Counted from the first letter of the stretch, positions 25,238-37,558 are shown. The stretch is 64,000 nucleotides of DNA from Oscheius tipulae (GCA_037178975.1 JASJZH010000003.1:1426001-1490000); one strand, 5' to 3'. Numbers and translations: made by a program. The notes: generated by a model not told the origin, from the sequence alone.

Positions 25238-27119
25238 ACCTGAAAAATAGAATAATTGTATGATTTTTCGACAAAAAGAGTGAGTAAATCAAGTAGAATC
25301 AAAAAAAAAAGACTGGAACTCGATATAAAGCAGTTTTTGTAAATGATCACATCTCGGCAAAAAGCAGCTTGAAAACCAGGGTTTTATGGCATATGAGAAA
25401 GGAGAAGCATGAGAAAAAGACTATTCTAACCAAATTGTGAGCTTCGTCCTGTGTGAGTAAGTAAACCACGTGGTTCTCCAGCAAAAATGGTTGAAGCCAC
25501 AGGCAGAACTTGAAGATAGAAGAGTTCAAGATATGTAAAAAGTGTTTTAGCAGTACACTTGATGCTGAGATACCTCCTAATCAGGTTGTTCTAAGTAAAT
25601 ATTGATGAGAAGATGAAGTTAGCCACAAATTGTAGTTGTTTTGAACTGGAAACCGAGCGAACTTCGAAGAGTTTTTGGCCCAAGGTCTTAAAAGATCGAG
25701 AGCGAAAATGGGAAGGTTTCTGAGAAAAGGGTTATTGGAAGCCAGTGTCTGGTATTTAAGACCTAGTTTTTTTTTAATCTATAGATATAACATTTCTGTG
25801 GCCATTTGGAATGACTTATGTAAAAAAAAAAGGAAGAGAAAGAGAGGCGGAAGCCACTTTGTTTGACTAGAACACGTTGCTCGAATATTATTGGCGACGG
25901 AGCGGACTTTGGTCCTAACGAAACGGAGTAGGAAGGGCTGCTGTTGCATTTTTACAGATGAAGAAGAAAGAAATGGAGGAATTTGTGATAGAAAACGGTG
26001 AAAATATGCTGAAATCGTTAGGACTTTAAAATTTAACTTGCTTCAAGAGTTTTACGTGTTTAAACACAGAATTTCTAGATTTTTGAGCTGAACACGTTTA
26101 CAACTTACATCCACGTTACGTCTTTATGACTATGACAAGGTAAAAGAAAAAAAAATAGGAAAATGTTGCTTAAAGCGAGTGTTCTAGTTTGCAAAAGTTA
26201 AAATTCAGGTGAAGTCGTAGCAAGTCGAATTTGCACTGGTATTCTGTTTCTGCAACTAATTCGAGCTGCGAGGTTGAGCCTTTTTGAGTCAGAAATGCGA
26301 CGTAACATTAGTTTCGAATTACCATATGAAGGTAAAACTGTTTCACAGGGAAAACGAGACCTCGTTCCATAAGAGTAATTTTGGGAATATTTTTGGGCGC
26401 AAAATTCAGTGCAGGCAGTGCAAACTGTGGCGAAGGTTATTGAACGCTCTAAACCAGCAGATTCGTTTCTTAAGCAATTGGGATGCATTCGACTTCTATT
26501 CCCAGTACATGTCTAAAAATAAAGGAGCAACATGCTACCAGAAGCTACAAGTTCGACTGAGTACTTTTCTCTGGAACTAGCCTTAACTTGCCAAAAAGCG
26601 CGTGACTTGCCGAGACAAGGCTGACAAGTACTGTCAAGAAAGCTTCTCGGTAAATGGTAACTTTTGTTCTGGAGTAGCAACTTTGCGGGCTTATACTTCG
26701 GTAATAATCGATGATAAAACAAAAAGAAGTATACCTCCGTAATCAGCGAGTTTGTCTCTACAATGCCCATATCAGAACTCATGGTCGAAAAAAAGTCCTG
26801 AAGCTCTCTTTAAGAAGTGGAACGGAATTGGAGGATTAGGAAGGACGATTCAAATGTGTGCCGAAATTAGTATCGTTTTGAGACCCGCGAGCTTTGAAAA
26901 TTTGGCGTAAAATGAGAGTTCTGCAGTTTCTTCTGGAAACAGTCGATAATACGATGTTTGTCCACGTTGTACTCTGGAAAACATTCAATGCAAAGCAATA
27001 AAAAGCTAGTAATTTGGTAGCGAACAATTAGGTCCCTTCGAAGAACTCAAAAAAGAAAGCAGCAAAAAGCTTCGAGTGAGCTTTCACCAGAGCCAAATGT
27101 TGTCTACATCTACAGGACA
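25238..27119. other. Divergent intergenic region, no gene seen
   Basis: This is an AT-rich region between the divergent SLC35B1-like and GALNT genes. Short open frames on both strands (for example 26198-26488) lack motifs and splice context. It presumably holds both promoters. Confidence 0.5.
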
Positions 27120-29140
27120 ATGTCGTCATCTCGCAAGTGGATCTCCATCAAGCGTCTGCTTCTACAGAGGTTTGTCTACCCCAGACTTTCCTGCCCAGAC
27201 CAGAAGTTTACAGACAGAACAAGCTCATCTGCATCCTTCTGCTCGTCTCAATGCTCTTCTTCGTCTCTAAGTGGAATCCACCGCCGCGGCGCTACCTTCC
27301 GAAGAGACGGGTCGAGAATTCTGCCTTGGCCGTCGAGCTGCCCGGAGGAGACGATCCCGGAACTGAGATGAACTATGGAGTGCTTGGAAACTACGAGGCG
27401 AAAGAGCCGGAAGAGCCGAGCAGTCAGCCAGGAGAAGGCGGAAGACCTGTACATGTCGAGGACGAAGCAGGCAAGGCGGCCGGGAGGCAAGCAGTCTCGG
27501 AATTTGGATTTAATACCTACGTTAGCGACATGATCTCTATGAACAGGACCATTCCGGACATTCGAATGACTGAGTAAGCTCTGCCTCTCTGCCTCTTCGT
27601 CTCTCTATCTTTCTGTCATTTTGTATCTCCTCTTTGACTACTCCATGTCCAGATGCAAGTACTGGAACTACCCGGACAGCCTACCTACTGTTTCTGTCGT
27701 CATCGTCTTCCATAACGAGGCCTGGACTCCGCTTCTTCGTACAGTTCACTCTATCCTGCTTCGCTCTCCCCCATCCATCCTGTACGAGATCGTCATGGTA
27801 GACGACTATTCCGAGAAGGAGCATCTGAAGAACAAGCTGGAGAAGTACCTGACGCGTTTCGAGGGCAAGGTCCGTCTCGTCAGAACCGATGACCGTCTTG
27901 GACTGATCGGAGCGCGCAATGTCGGAGCCAAGGCAGCCCGAGCCGATGTGGTCGTCTTTCTGGACGCGCACTGTGAGGTCAACATCAACTGGCTTCCTCC
28001 CCTTCTGGCCCCAATCCGTCACAATCGCAAAATCATGACCGTCCCTGTCATTGACGGCATCGACGCCCACACATGGGAATACCGGAGCGCCTATGGACAG
28101 TCGGATCGGCACTTTAGCGGTATCTTCGAGTGGGGACTGCTCTACAAGGAGACTCAGATCAGTGATGAGGAAAGAGATAGTCGCTCCAATCCGAGTATGC
28201 CCTTCCGATCACCGACACATGCTGGTGGACTATTCGCTATTGACAAGAAGTGGTTCGAGGAGCTCGGCTACTACGATGATGGCCTGAAGATCTGGGGAGG
28301 AGAGCAGTACGAGCTCAGCTTCAAGGCTAGTCTGTTTCTGTCTCTCTTGGTTACATCTCGATCTCGGCTACTTACTACCTTTACTAACCCACTCCTTTTC
28401 TAGATCTGGATGTGTGGCGGAGGAATCCTTTTCGTGCCGTGCTCTCACGTCGGCCACGTCTATCGGAATCACATGCCCTACAACTTTGGCAAATACTCGG
28501 GCAAGCCGATCATTTCGACGAACATGATGCGAGTGGTGAAGACGTGGATGGGCGACTACGAGAAGTACTACCTGACGCGTGAGCCACAAGCGACTAAAGT
28601 GGATCCGGGAGACTTGAGCACTCAGCTCCAGCTGAAGGAGAAGCTCAAGTGCAAGAATTTTAAGTGGTACATGGACAATGTGGCCATGGATGTGCTGACC
28701 AGCTATCCTGAACTGCCGGAGAATATGGTCTGGGGAGAGGCGAGGAATCCTGAAACTGGTAAGTGGGTGGAGAGACAGAGACAATAACTCCGTCCTTCCT
28801 TCCAGGAAAGTGTCTGGACCGACTCGGCAGCATTCCCGGCAACCTAGGCTCAAGTTCCTGTCACGGCTACGGTGGAAATCAGCTTCTGCGTCTGAATGCC
28901 AAAGGACAGCTGGCCCAGGGCGAATGGTGTCTCACTTCACAAGGCAACGTAATCCGCGCCGATCACTGCCCCAAAGGAACAGTCAACGGCGCCTGGAGCT
29001 ACAATAATGAGACCCAGCAGCTGATGACCAAGACGCGCCAATGTGCGACGATCGGCAACATCGGACACGGACTCCAGTTGACGAGATGCGATGTCGACAA
29101 CGGGAGACAAAAGTTTGTCTGGAAGGAAATCTACCAATAG
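27120..29140 (+). CDS. Polypeptide N-acetylgalactosaminyltransferase, GALNT7/GLY-7-like
   Basis: Five exons (27120-27169, 27199-27573, 27653-28325, 28404-28758, 28806-29140) give 1788 nt, 595 residues. It is a type II Golgi membrane protein: short basic cytosolic tail, then LICILLLVSMLFFVSKW. The GT-A catalytic domain starts near residue 145 (CKYWNYPDSLPTVSVVIVFH). The metal-binding DxH is D246AH248, and the Gal/GalNAc-transferase motif reads WGGEQYELSFKIWMCGG. A C-terminal ricin-type lectin domain (from CLDRLGS) has CHGYGGNQL and QKFVW repeats. The enzyme starts or extends mucin-type O-glycosylation. Intron 1 is only 29 nt. Intron 3 begins GC (AAG|GCTAGT), and it falls inside the WGGE...CGG motif, so its position is certain. 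ATTAAA follows near 29168. Confidence 0.95.
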
Positions 29141-29292
29141 ACGTGTATGTGTGATTCTCATTCTCTCATTAAAGACACTGTTTATTACTCATTTTTTGTC
29201 GAAGAAAGAGAGACAGGTTCATACAAAATAGATATCGTTCTTGCCGTAGGAACGAAGACTCTTCTCCCACTTCTCTTTTTCTTCATCTCTTT

Positions 29293-29912
29293 TTACTTCG
29301 TGAAGATCTTGTTGATGGTCAGTTTGTACTCCTCCAGTGGAAGAGGCAGTAGCCTTGGAATGAGCTTCGTCAGCGGAGTCTTGTTGATAGAGAGCAGATA
29401 GCTCAAACCATCAGCAGAACGATAAGATCGTTGATAGTTCATGATGCAGACCCAATGCCGAATGAGCTCCCGGCGATCGTCGTTGAGGATTTTGCAAGTT
29501 TGTTTTAAGCCGTCGATAATACGATGAGCTGGCCGTTCTCCAACTGCCGAACGCAAAAGGCTCATAGTGGAAGTAACAATTTTGGGTCCCTTGTAGAGCA
29601 GCACGAGCCCTGGAATCTATCCATTGTCACTCTTGCTACCTTCATCGGATTTGTTTGCGTCATCTATACTTCCCGATATAACCAGTTTCCGGTGATTTCC
29701 GCGATCTCCGTGCAGGAACTTCTGAAGAACTGTCTTCCTTTTGTAAACCAATAACAGTCGACAGCATCTCTGGGCAAGATAAAGCTCAGAAACTGCAACA
29801 GCATTCGTCCAGAAACAATGTCTGGCAAGAGAGTTGCAAACCTTGTGAAGCCGTTTCCATTTCCTTCCTCTACCACTCCGTAATCCCTGAAATTTTAGAA
29901 AACTGAATGTCA
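29293..29912 (-). CDS. Unidentified protein, two-exon model
   Basis: The downstream exon (29293 to about 29617) reads IPGLVLLYKGPKIVTSTMSL and continues about 80 residues to a TAA with helical, basic composition (RRELIRHWVCIMNYQRSYRS, LLPLPLEEYKLTINKIFTK). Upstream of an intron with a weak GGATAG acceptor, two overlapping frames stay open across 29670-29900 and I cannot choose between them, so the N-terminus is unresolved. No family recognised. It converges with the GALNT gene, the stops being about 150 bp apart. Confidence 0.5.
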
Positions 29913-30522
29913 ATAAGTCGACTCATAAGCAAATTCTTTTATAGGTCAGGGTTCCGGAAATTGTCGATTCTTCAGGCTTATGGGAGGGAAAGCGGATAAA
30001 AGGTTCGTCTTCTTCCTGAAATTTTCACTGTCACTGCTACTGAAAGAAACTTGTACTCACTTCAGCACATCCTTCATAAAGTAACAAAAATCTTTCGTTT
30101 CTCACAGCCAAATTCTTCTTGTTGCCCTATGCCAGCTCTTTCACAGCTTTCAAGCAGCTGACATCTTGATGACTGCTTCAATTTCGGCCTTAACTCTTTT
30201 TAATGTTTTATGTTTCGAAAAACTATCTTGTTGAGGATTCTAACCATAAAGTTCTCAATATCTTGGAAAGGAGGCAGAGCTAAAATAACCTTACGAAATA
30301 AGCAAGTAAATAAGTCGTTTTGAAAGAACTGTATGCGCAAAGCTGACGTTTTCGCAGCAATGAGCAGGCGTAAAAGTGCCCAGAAGACAGAAAATAGTCA
30401 GTAAAAGGCTCATAGTAAGAATCAAAATTTTTTAACTTTGACTCATTCTTTTTGAAGGCAAATTTTTTTTTTTTTTTGAAGATGCTGCTGATGATGTTGA
30501 CTGACCGATGGGTGTTACTGCA

Positions 30523-30844
30523 TTATCCTACGGCTTCGTTGACAATTGACCGGAGGGCTTGGAGAACAGTGTTCAGTGCAGTGATGGTCTTATCCAAGAA
30601 GGCTTTGGTCACAAGGTAGGTGTTATGGGGAACGGCGGTCTTGTGAATCCAGGGGGCCGTTAGAGAAAGTTGCGAGAGACTCTTTCGAAGATTAGAAAGG
30701 CGTTCTTCAATTGCATGGATGGAGCAGTTGAGCGACTGTAGACGGGCTTGTCTCGAATTGGTCATCTGTAAATCTGTATTGGCCAACGTTTCGGAAAGTT
30801 CAAACCTCGTGTGCAAGTTTCTTCTCTGACCCGTCACCGTTCAT
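30523..30844 (-). CDS. Small helical protein of unknown function (93 aa)
   Basis: Two exons (30806-30844, 30523-30765) separated by a 40-nt intron give 282 nt, 93 residues. The start MNGDGSEKKLAHE is followed by an amphipathic, heptad-like region (SIHAIEERLSNLRKSLSQL, then LNTVLQALRSIV). It has the size and look of a coiled-coil adaptor subunit, but I cannot name one. The start is supported because the upstream ATG and the intron keep one frame. Confidence 0.6.
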
Positions 30845-31544
30845 GTGGGGGGCTGTTCCCCGGCGTTGACAAGAGGCTTATATAAGCACCCATTCGCCAC
30901 CTGGCGAGAGGGTACGGGCGCAGTTCCTTATCAGCTCCTTTTTAAGCAATGAATAGACAAGCGCCAAAATGATCTCCTTCTTTTAAGAAAAACTCCTTTT
31001 TGTCTTCTCCCATGAAATTTGCTATACATACAACTCCGTTGTGTTCCGTTTGCTCCTTCCTTCATTCTTCAAAGACAAGTGCGTCAAATACAGAGCTGTT
31101 GGTCAAAAAGACACACTTTGAACCATCTTTGCTTTGAATATGCTGGTCGCTGACATCGATTATTTGTCAGAGCAGGAAAGACTAGGGTTCAGCTAGACCC
31201 TGGCACCTGGTGCGCTATTCAAGCTGGCCATGAACACTCTGTCTTCTTTTCATCTTTCTCGAAAAAAAGAGAACAAATCAGTTGACTAGACCAATTTATT
31301 CCCGCCACAGCCTCTCACAATCACACTTTTATCTCCAAAATGGACTAGTTCAGTTAATTCTCTAGACAGTTAGGCTCTACAAATAAATAGGAATGGCATC
31401 CAAAGACCGGAAGTTAGTGAAAATTAGAGGGACCTTATTTGGGTATCGAAGCTAGATAGAAGCTCTCACAGGTGCAAAAATATACAGAAAACATATAGGG
31501 AGAAATGAGATCTAAAATATGCAAAAAGAAGGTTCGTCTGGCTA
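30845..31544. other. Intergenic, no gene seen
   Basis: This lies between the start of the small helical protein and the stop of the V-ATPase gene, both on the minus strand. No open frame or RNA structure stood out. Confidence 0.5.
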
Positions 31545-34500
31545 TCAGGCAGTGTCCTCTGCTTCACGTTCGTCCTCGAGGATCTTCTCGAAGCTGAATG
31601 GGGAGAAGGCGTGTCCAGCACCGCCGTAGAACTTGGACTGGAACTCCACCCTGAAAATGAGATGATCAGTTGAGGGGACAGAGAGACAGAGAGGCTGAGA
31701 GATAGAGAAACGCTGTTCGGATTCGTTCATAATAGCCTACCACGTGGAGAGATGCGGTAGGTTACCAGAGCAGTATCTGAGCAACGCCTCTCTGCTCCTC
31801 CTAACCCTCTACTTTTGAAACTGAACTTGTCAGCTTCATACTTCTCTGAACAAGTCAACTGTAATCTAAACAGTTTTTACAGGTGCTACCACGCCAGCTC
31901 GCCGACTCTCGTCTCTCTACCGAACAGTCAGCGGAATCAATCGGTCGCATCTTTGTTCAAACTAGGTCAGTTCAAACAAAGTACTGGTAGAAGAAGCTAA
32001 TGAAAAGTATCGAGGGCTTGGATAGGAACAGTGAGACAGAGAGATAAGCAAAAACCAGTAAAGGAATGGAAAGACTAACCAGTGAAGACGGAGAGCATGA
32101 AGGAAAGCCGAAAGACCTTCCATCAGGACCAGGATGAAGATCGAGAGGGAGAAGAAGAAGAAGAAGAGCACATAGGTGGCGATGGCTCCAACGTAGCCGT
32201 CCAGACCGAAAGCGTGACGGAAGACCATGGTCCAGAGGACGTCGGACAGTTCTGTAACAGTGTGTTGACTACCATGTCTCTGTCTCTCTGTCTCTGTCTA
32301 CCGAAAAACTTACGAGCATGAGCCAGCGACAGGGCCCAGAGACGAAGGTACGAGGCAGTATGAGAGATGCATCCAAGGACGAACTCAATGGTATGGATAG
32401 CCTGGTAAACCATGACGTCGGCCATGTCCAAAGGTCCATCTCCGTGCCCGTGACCGTGTCCTCCAGAGGTCCCGTTGGTCTTGGGCTCGTGGTGGACAAC
32501 TTCAACCTCATCACCGTTCATGTCAGCTCGGACGCTCTAAACTTAACCTTTAGTTCCCGTAAACTACAGTTAGGGCACATCACAATGGTTATAACTGGGC
32601 CCTGACGGGATTTGATATCATGGCAGGACCCGTAGGGAACAACGGAAAAGCACAACACGACACGGTTTACCGTACTCTTTCAACTTTAGACTCTTTGAAG
32701 AAAACGAAGGGTAAAGAAGAGAGGCTGATCTGATTGAGGCTGAGGACAGTACAGAGGAGAAGTGGGGGTCGTTTGCCTCTTGAGGTAACTCTCGCTGTCA
32801 CTCTGTCTCTGACTCTTTGTCGCTGTCTCTCTGTCTCTCTGTTTCTCTTCGACTCTGCGTCTTTGTGCCTCTCTGCCTGCCTGTTTCTCTGCCTCTCTGT
32901 CTTCTTGACACTCAGATAATCTATCTCATCTCGAAAAACGGACCTCCTCCTGCATGGTCGTATACGAAAGCTGATGTTTCTCTTTCCTATACAGAAGGAA
33001 GGGTTTCACGAACAACATCACTGGGACCTGCACCACAGCCACAATCAGCAGAACCATCTCGACTGTTCTCTGTAAATCTTTGTTATTCGAAGAGTATAGT
33101 TTTTCAAAATGAAGTTGAGAGTACAGTAGACCGCGCGTGTCGTCTCTCTCAAGAGACGACACCTACCAACTGCTGGTGTCCAGCCTCGCGACGCTGCTTA
33201 TCCTCCTTCCAGAGGAGGTAAGGCTTGGCGAAGAGCATGACAGGCACGCATGCCATGGCCACAAGAATGAAGATAGTTTCAAAGAAGCCCTAAAAGTTGT
33301 TTGGACAAGATTCTGAAACGTGTGGAAGATCTGAAAAGATTATAAAAACGCGGAGAATTGGCGCGTTGTCTTGCATAGATGGCCAAGTGACTAACATCCT
33401 TGCATGCGGACCAGAACTCTCGGGTTCGGATACGAAGTCTTGAGCCTTTCCGTTGTAAAGGCAAAGACTAGTTTTTGAATCTCACCTGACCAGGATACCA
33501 GTAGTTAAGATAACAGAGAGGCTTGAGAGAGCCATCGGCTTCGACGTAGCCCTTTTCGCGAGACTTCATCATGAACATGTTGATCAGTCCAATTAGAAGG
33601 GAGGGAGCACAATTGGAGCCGGGGTAGGTGTAGCCGAGAACTGTTTGGTTGTCACAACCCTAAAGAGTCAAGACTCAGAGTTTAGTGGACTGTCACTCAC
33701 TCCAGCATCGAAGAAGATCCACTTGGCTATGATCTGGAGACAGAGATACATGAATATGCAGCCGAGGAAGAGCATCTGGGGGATGAACATGAACTTGATG
33801 TCCAGGTCCGATTTGAAGTATCTGGAAACAAAAGAGTTAGAAGACAGAGACAGAGAGACTCACTTATAGTTGTGGAAGCTGAGCAGTACTCCAAAGGTCA
33901 TCTGCATGATTCCTAGAATGACCGAGCTCTTCATTTTCATCGAGTTCAGGAAGGACAACTTGTTAGCCTCGGCCAGGTTCCAGATCGGGTCGACTCCAAT
34001 CGGATAAGGACCAGGATTCTCCTGTGGGCACTTGACTCTATAGTAGGCATACTCTGGCTCAAGCATCAGGCTGTGCTCTGGAGGCAGAGACAACAGGTAA
34101 TCTTCCTTGTAGATGTTCTTCCAGCTGGATCCGAACAGGTTGAAACTCTTAGAGAACGCGTCATTGTACAGAAGACCAGTGTAGATAGAGAAGGCTCCCA
34201 TGAGGAAGATGATGTATCGTCCGCCGAAGAAGGTCTGGAAGATCTCGTCCTTGATCCTAGCAGCCTCCAGCTGTTTCTCTTTCAGGATAAAGAAGAGGGC
34301 GGCCAGAAGCATGATGATTCCGTGACCCATGTCTCCAAACATTACGGCAAACAGGAACGGGAAACTGATCATGGTATAGGGAGCCGGGTTGATCTCTCTA
34401 TAGGTGGCGATTCCGTAAGAGTCGACAATGTTCTGGAAGCCTCGAGTGAACTTGTTGACTTTGTGATAGGTCGGAGGAGCTTCGACCGTCTCCATCCGGT

Positions 34501-37500
34501 TCAGAATGGATGGTACTTGACTGCCGGACTCCTCGGTCCCTCTCTTCAAAGCCATCTTGATTCTATCCAACTCCTCCACAGGACACCAGACCTCAGCGAT
34601 CAGACACTTCTGTGTGACGTCGATATTGAACAGGTTTAGCGTGTGGTAAATGCTCTTGATCTTGCGGACCTTGGTCAGCCACATGCGGACATTCTTCGAG
34701 GCGGCCACGAGGACACGGTGACGATGGTCCTGGGTCTGTCCGAGAACAGTCTTCAGGTCCTCGATACGGGTCATGACTCCGATGGACATCTCTCGTCTCT
34801 CAGCTGGGGTGTCGGGACAGGGGTACAGGGTGGCTCGGAATCCTTCGCAGATTTTCTTGACCTTGGTCTTGAGCTGGTCTCCTTGGAAGAAGATGATGAA
34901 GACGGTCTTGTTGACTGGCTCTCCCTGGAAATGGAATTATGAGTCGGTCACTATCTCCATGTATCTGTGTCTCTGTGTCTCTGTCTCTCACCGTGACAGT
35001 GTCATTCAGGATATCGTCAATCTCCGACGTCCTAAGGAACACATTTCCCCTGCAAGCTCTCCACAAAAGTCTCTCGAAGGCAGGAAGACGTTCTCTTTGA
35101 ATGACTCCGGCAACGAATCTGAATAAAACCGTACTGAGAGTCTGGAAATGAGCTAAGGACTACACAAAGGGGCTGCCACAACGAAAAGACTATACAGCAG
35201 ACAAAGGCTTGTCCTACCGTAGCTGTAGTTTTAGGGGAGCGTGATCCGGCATATGATGAAGTCCGTCCTCGTCGTCGATGGGGGTTCCCGAAGTGGCCAG
35301 CAGCTCCTCATGCTAACAAACAACACAACATTTAATGAGAGAGTGAGAGAGTGGAGCGTCGAATGGATGGGCGCCATTTTCACACATTTTTCGACTAAGA
35401 ACTCCCCGAAGACGAGCATGCACACACCGGCTATACCCACCCAAAGTTGTTGAACATGGTCCCTGTGGGGACGCCGGGAGCAGTCAGCTCCATCGTTTCG
35501 GCATCTGGCGGGATAGGAGCATCCGCGCCCATCATACTGTCAGTTCCCGCCTGAGGAAAGGGTATAGGTTAGTAGTGTGAAAGAGTTGTAGAACTAAGGA
35601 AGCGGAGCATGCAAGTGGCTAGTCGGAAGGTTGGGCTATACTGTCTCTAACATAGCCCCTTCGACAAGTGCTGTTAATCTGTCCTTGTCTAAGGGAACTC
35701 AGTCAACCAGTCTGTCTCTATCGACTCATCTGTCACCTGTCTGTCAACGAATTTCAGTCTTCCTGTATGGCCGTAGACCTCTGTCGATCTGTCAGTCCCG
35801 GCGACCCTGTCAGCAGAACTCCATCACTCTTTTTCTCAACAGAACACCTCCAAAGGATCTCTGTCACTCTGTCTGTCTCAGACACTTAGTACCTGTGGAC
35901 TGATTGTATCTGACTGTTTCCAGTCTCTTTCCAAAGCCTTATACTCTCACTCTCTCTGTCAATCTCTAACTACCTAGACCTCACCCATAGACTCTCTTAT
36001 TGCAGAACAGTAACCAGATTTTGGTCTGTCCCGAAATTGAGTCTAACTTCTTGTCAAGCGTTTCCTGTACTGTCACACTCTGCCTCTGTCGCTCTCCCAT
36101 CAGGCCTATTGAACTGTCAGTCTACCTGACTCTCAATCCTACCCACCATCCTTAGTACTACAGAACTGGTTAGAATGTTATTCAAATCTGGGTAGCTGTA
36201 TTTCCGGCTTGTAAAATTTTCAGGTAGAACTTCTCAGTCTGCCTTTACATGCATCCAACCATCCCAAACGCAAGCTTTCTATGGTGAACAGAGGTCTACT
36301 AAAGGTGTGTGAGATTTCACGAGGACACGAAAAGCTGTGGCGGTGGTGGGGTACACAGGATGAACATGAAGAGTCTCTAGAGCATACCCTAGCTTCATCT
36401 GGGTCAGCTGGAGTCCTACGGGCTGGTAGCTGTCCTCATCTGCGGTAGAGATCAGTGGCTCAGCTTCCGGAGCTGGTCGAGCGGTCAGAGAGCCGGCTCG
36501 CTGACGACGACGGTCCTGCTCCACCTCACAACCACGACATTTATAGGCTAACTTTTGGGCAAGGCAATAGTGCATATTCAAAAGTGGGAAAATTGGCGCG
36601 AAAACCCATCCACACAACACGGTTTGCGAAAAAAAGGAAATGGAAAAGTTACCTCTTCGAAGAAGGTCTGAGTCTTGCGAAGAATGTGTTTCAGTTCGGT
36701 CAGCTCAGAGAAATTCTTCTTCAGTGTCTCTTCGTTACGGTTGACTTCTCGCAGTTCGTTCTCGAGCTTCTCGAAGGTGGCCTGAAAATTGAATGATTAG
36801 AGAGAGACAAAGAGACAGAGAGACGTTGTTCGGATTCGTTTCTAGTAATCTGAGAGACTACCATAAGAAAACCCAAACAATGTCTCTCTGTTCCTAATGA
36901 TCGACTCTGGATTGAACTTGTCAATCTAATCTTTCTTTTCCTGGACAAGTCAACTGTAATCATCAACTAATTCAACCCTAATTGTTTGCAAGTGGAGTCA
37001 GTATGTGTATGGCTTCGTTGGGACAATGTTGCTTCTGTAACAGCAGCTCGACTGGAGGGACTCATGCGAAACAGAGTAGCCTACCTCAAGATCAATCATT
37101 TCTCTCGGTAGCGGAGCGTCTGGATTCTCTCCAGTATCCAGCATCGGAATCTGGTCCTTCTTGATTTCCCTCTCGAGGAAGCCTGCAATCAAATTTGTCT
37201 GTCAGTCTCTTTCGACTTCTGTCTGACCCAGAAGCGATAAGATAACACTTCTTAGGGCTCTTCCTAACCACAAAGAGACAAAATTCACAAAAAACTCACG
37301 AAGTTTCCTCTCCATTTCGTCACAGCGACGAACTTCGTTGACATACTTTCGCTGGAAGGCAGATACATCGGCGTTTAGCTGAAATCAAGAGGTTCCGAGA
37401 CAGTACGGGAGGGAACTTACATCACGAAACTGGACGAGCCCGAGCTCTCCCAACTCAGCAACACACTGGTAGGCTGCTTCGGATTGTAGAAAGAGCTGAG

Positions 37501-37558
37501 CCAGACACATCTGCTCACTCCGGTAGATCCCATTTTGGGACCTTTCGGGGTGGTCCAT
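31545..37558 (-). CDS. V-type ATPase 116-kDa subunit a (V0 a), UNC-32-like, with alternative exons
   Basis: Constitutive exons: 37421-37558, 37300-37378, 37085-37182, 36653-36781, 34992-35118, 33864-34924, 33701-33821, 33486-33659, 32314-32536, 32080-32251, 31545-31650. Alternatives: 36388-36524 or the pair 35437-35550 + 35218-35312, and 33167-33289 or 32944-33069. Either choice keeps frame; the products are about 895-920 residues. The subunit forms the proton half-channels of the rotary pump. Visible marks: N-terminal [75 protein letters not shown], and the essential arginine in [15 protein letters not shown] His/Gly-rich loop lies before the last helices. The ATG follows TTTTCCAG by one base. 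Dispersed repeats sit in two introns. Confidence 0.96.
31700..31965. repeat. Dispersed repeat family, copy D (longest)
   Basis: This copy lies inside the last V-ATPase intron. It begins with a GTTCGGATTCGTT block also present before copy E, then has TACCAGAGCAG, TGAACTTGTCAGC, AACAAGTCAACTGTAATCTA, CAGTTTTTACAGGTGCTACC and TCTCTCTACCGAACAGTCAG. It defines a unit of about 260-290 bp with no shared open frame. Confidence 0.75.
32944..33069 (-). other. Alternative exon B of the V-ATPase a subunit
   Basis: 42 codons, phase 0 at both ends, coding [20 protein letters not shown]. It aligns with exon A over the same membrane segment, so a transcript should carry one or the other. Its donor (GAG|GTCCGT) is weak compared with the donor of exon A. 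Confidence 0.8.
33137..33162 (-). promoter_or_regulatory. RNA hairpin at the 5' splice site of alternative exon A
   Basis: An 11-bp perfect inverted repeat (GTGTCGTCTCT and AGAGACGACAC) with a 4-nt loop begins at nucleotide 5 of the intron that follows exon A. In the transcript it would tie up intron positions +5 and +6, which pair with U1 snRNA. A role in choosing between exons A and B is inference. Confidence 0.55.
33167..33289 (-). other. Alternative exon A of the V-ATPase a subunit
   Basis: 41 codons, phase 0 at both ends, coding [20 protein letters not shown]. It is the tandem relative of exon B and is closer to the usual animal sequence at this place (CVPWMLL...KP). Confidence 0.8.
35218..35550 (-). 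other. Alternative exon pair D+E of the V-ATPase a subunit
   Basis: Exon 35437-35550 ([15 protein letters not shown]..., phase 0/0) and exon 35218-35312 ([18 protein letters not shown]...LKLQLR, phase 0/2) together occupy the same protein position as exon C and join in phase to FVAGVIQ. The exon preceding both sets ends phase 0, so either set fits. Confidence 0.6.
36388..36524 (-). other. Alternative exon C of the V-ATPase a subunit
   Basis: 45 codons, phase 0/2, coding [20 protein letters not shown] and ending LTQMKLG, which joins FVAGVIQ to give the MKLGFVAGVI junction seen in animal a subunits. Its acceptor is TGTGAG rather than a pyrimidine-rich CAG. Skipping both C and D+E would break the frame. 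Confidence 0.65.
36820..36975. repeat. Dispersed repeat family, copy E
   Basis: This copy lies in a V-ATPase intron. It starts with GTTCGGATTCGTT like copy D, then TTGAACTTGTCAATCTAATC and CCTGGACAAGTCAACTGTAA, and ends early at CATCAACTAATTC. Confidence 0.75.

Noticed and set aside
30841-30910. GC-rich palindromic stretch near 30.85 kb as an RNA gene
   Set aside because: Pairing is short and irregular, and no RNA family features appear.
34073-34942. Long + strand open frames inside the V-ATPase gene
   Set aside because: They are antisense to its largest conserved exon and lack family motifs.
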